Shown: positions 5,121 to 6,787 of the stretch, in pieces | Layout of the letters: every line of letters begins with the position of its first letter | Position numbering within the stretch: the first letter of the stretch is position 1 | Origin: Puniceicoccaceae bacterium | GTDB taxonomy: Bacteria > Verrucomicrobiota > Verrucomicrobiia > Opitutales > Coraliomargaritaceae | NCBI GenBank assembly: GCA_011522825.1 | Contig: WTIG01000013.1 | Span: forward strand, 1-6,787 | Direction of reading: 5' to 3' | Length of the DNA: 6,787 nucleotides | Notes under the pieces: generated by a model | Databases searched by the model: none | Seen by the model: only the letters and a program-made list of their open reading frames with translations | What the model was told of the DNA's origin: nothing | Translations under genes and position numbers: made by a program

Positions 5121-6787
5121 ATGTCGATTGACCTTAAAGATACATTAAACCTACCTCAGACCGAATTCCCAATGCGAGGCGATTTGGTCCGCAGGGAACC
5201 CGAAAGGATAAACCATTGGAATAAGCTCGGCTTATACAATGCCATTGTCGAAAAAAACAAGGACAATGAAAGTTTTATTTTGCATGATGGTCCCCCGTTT
5301 ACGAATGGTGATTTACACCTTGGTCATGCCCTCAATAAAACCCTTAAAGATACCATACTTAGGTATAAATGGATGCAAGGTTACAACGCACCCTACATTC
5401 CAGGTTGGGACAGTCATGGGTTGCCGATTGAATATAAAGTCTCTAAGCAATTACAAGAATCAGGCAAAACGGATTACACAATCCTTGAGGTAAGAGAAGA
5501 ATGCGCCCAGTTCGCCGACAACTTTAAGCAAATACAATCAAAGCAATTTTCACGTTTGGGTGTTTTAGCTGATTGGGAAAATGAATATTGGACCATCCAT
5601 CCCGAATACGAAGCCGAGGAACTCAGAACTTTTGCTAAGTTCATCGAAAAAGAATTGGTATACCGAAGCAAAAAGCCCGTTTACTGGTCAATTCCCTGCA
5701 AAACGGCTCTAGCAGAAGCAGAAATTGAATATAAAAACCATAAAAGCATCTCCGTTTACATAAGCTTTGCCTTAAGCGAGGAGGCAAAACAAAGCCTTCA
5801 ACTCACAGAAGCGGCTAGTTTTGTCATATGGACAACAACCCCTTGGACACTTCCCGCAAACCTTGCTGTAGCGGTTCATCCAGAAATCGAGTATGCCTTA
5901 ATCAAGACTGATAAAGGAAATTTAATCATCGCCAAAGATTTAATCGAAACAACTGCTGAAACTGGCTCCCTCGGTGAGGTCACTATCCTGAAAACGTTTA
6001 AAGGACAGTCCTTAGAGAATTTAGAGACTCATCACCCTTTTATGAATCGCATGAGTCCAGTGGTTTTAGCCGATTATGTGACAACTGAAAGTGGAACTGG
6101 CTGTGTTCATACCGCACCAGGACATGGTTTAGATGACTATCTAACTGGGCTTAAATACAAACTCGAAATATATTGCCCGCTTGATGATGAAGGTTGCTAT
6201 GTCAACGATGGGCAAATTCCTGAATCACTCATCGGACAATCCGTACTTGAAAAAGAAGGCTCTATCAGTGATGCGAATCGTGCGGTCTTAAAAATTTGTG
6301 CCGAAAACAATAGCCTCGTTTCCAAAAAAACCATCGAACATAGCTATCCACACTGCTGGCGCTCAAAGACTCCAGTGATTTTTAGAGCTATGGACCAGTG
6401 GTTTATTGCCCTAGATAAGGATAATACACGAGACAAGGCCATCGAACAACTTTCTAATGTAAACTTTATTCCAGAATGGGGCGAGAAACGAATGCGAGCC
6501 GCCGTTGAAAATAGACCTGACTGGTGTATCAGTCGTCAACGTGCTTGGGGTGTCCCCATCCCAGCATTTTATGATGAAGACGGCAATGCCTACATTGATG
6601 CAAAAGTTACTGAACAAATTGCGGATAAAGTAGAAACACAAGGAACAAACCTTTGGTTTAAAGAATCAGCAGAAACAATTTTAGAAGGCATACAGTGCCC
6701 TGCTGATTGGCCAAGTGCCGATAAACTTAAAGGCGGAACCGATACACTTGATGTTTGGATAGACTCTGGATGCAGTCACCGCTCAGT
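5121..6787 (+). CDS. ileS: Isoleucyl-tRNA synthetase, N-terminal part (cut by window edge)
   Basis: Class I synthetase charging tRNA-Ile with isoleucine and hydrolysing mischarged valine; cytoplasmic and essential. The 555 codons seen are roughly the first 60% of a normal bacterial IleS (about 900-940 residues), in one unbroken frame. In order: DGPPFTNGDLHLGHALNK (56-73) with the HIGH-type motif His66-Leu-Gly-His69; GWDSHGLPIE (95-104); the connective-peptide editing domain with WTTTPWTLPAN (237-247) and GTGCVHTAPGHGLDDY (325-340), where Asp339 aligns with the E. coli editing residue Asp342; HCWRSKTPVIFRAMDQWF; PDWCISRQRAWGVPIP; and LDVWIDSGCSH at the edge. The KMSKS loop, anticodon-binding domain and any zinc site lie beyond the window. 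ATG 5121 begins MSIDLKDTLNLPQTEFPMRG, matching the usual N terminus; in-frame TTG 5061 is the only upstream alternative before the TAA at 5049. No Shine-Dalgarno is seen. Confidence 0.97.
   Translation, partial: MSIDLKDTLNLPQTEFPMRGDLVRREPERINHWNKLGLYNAIVEKNKDNESFILHDGPPFTNGDLHLGHALNKTLKDTILRYKWMQGYNAPYIPGWDSHGLPIEYKVSKQLQESGKTDYTILEVREECAQFADNFKQIQSKQFSRLGVLADWENEYWTIHPEYEAEELRTFAKFIEKELVYRSKKPVYWSIPCKTALAEAEIEYKNHKSISVYISFALSEEAKQSLQLTEAASFVIWTTTPWTLPANLAVAVHPEIEYALIKTDKGNLIIAKDLIETTAETGSLGEVTILKTFKGQSLENLETHHPFMNRMSPVVLADYVTTESGTGCVHTAPGHGLDDYLTGLKYKLEIYCPLDDEGCYVNDGQIPESLIGQSVLEKEGSISDANRAVLKICAENNSLVSKKTIEHSYPHCWRSKTPVIFRAMDQWFIALDKDNTRDKAIEQLSNVNFIPEWGEKRMRAAVENRPDWCISRQRAWGVPIPAFYDEDGNAYIDAKVTEQIADKVETQGTNLWFKESAETILEGIQCPADWPSADKLKGGTDTLDVWIDSGCSHRS

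Noticed and set aside
5239..6641. Short frames inside ileS (5239-5493 plus, 5474-5671 minus, 6411-6641 minus)
   Set aside because: ileS reads without interruption from 5121 to the window edge with all expected motifs in order.

Overview
The window reads as an ordinary bacterial chromosome segment of housekeeping genes: one tRNA gene, five complete protein genes and one truncated at the right edge. DNA is moderately AT-rich (about 40% GC by eye), coding density is high, and every gene belongs to a family expected in a free-living bacterium. I see no mobile element, CRISPR array, toxin-antitoxin pair, phage gene or defence gene. The protein styles (a short ProB, an IleS with HLGH and DVWIDSG motifs, a GpmI with a DYREEPFP segment) and the scarcity of Shine-Dalgarno sequences would fit a Verrucomicrobiota-like (PVC) lineage, but that placement is an inference from memory and is not secure.

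Layout: positions 1-34 hold no recognisable feature. A tRNA-Gln(UUG) gene lies on the minus strand at 35-108. It is divergent from a plus-strand cluster pyrH (UMP kinase), frr (ribosome recycling factor) and proB (glutamate 5-kinase without a PUA domain), with gaps of only 11 and 24 bases, so the three are probably one transcription unit. The 109-base divergent gap carries two back-to-back sigma70-like promoter candidates sharing the hexamer TTGACG. proB converges across a 56-base gap on a minus-strand pair: a CaCA-family sodium/calcium-type antiporter (3995-4984), followed 29 bases downstream by gpmI (cofactor-independent phosphoglycerate mutase, 2388-3965). The antiporter is divergent from ileS (isoleucyl-tRNA synthetase), which starts at 5121 and runs off the window after 555 codons. 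The 136-base gap in front of ileS holds overlapping inverted repeats ending 7 bases before the start codon.

Functionally, tRNA-Gln, frr and ileS serve translation, pyrH serves pyrimidine nucleotide supply, proB serves proline synthesis, gpmI serves glycolysis and the antiporter serves cation homeostasis. They do not form one dedicated pathway. I do not find a convincing undescribed system. The points most worth a second look are the repeat structure in front of ileS, the possibly leaderless pyrH transcript, the altered nucleotide-binding motifs in the short ProB, and the near absence of Shine-Dalgarno sequences.
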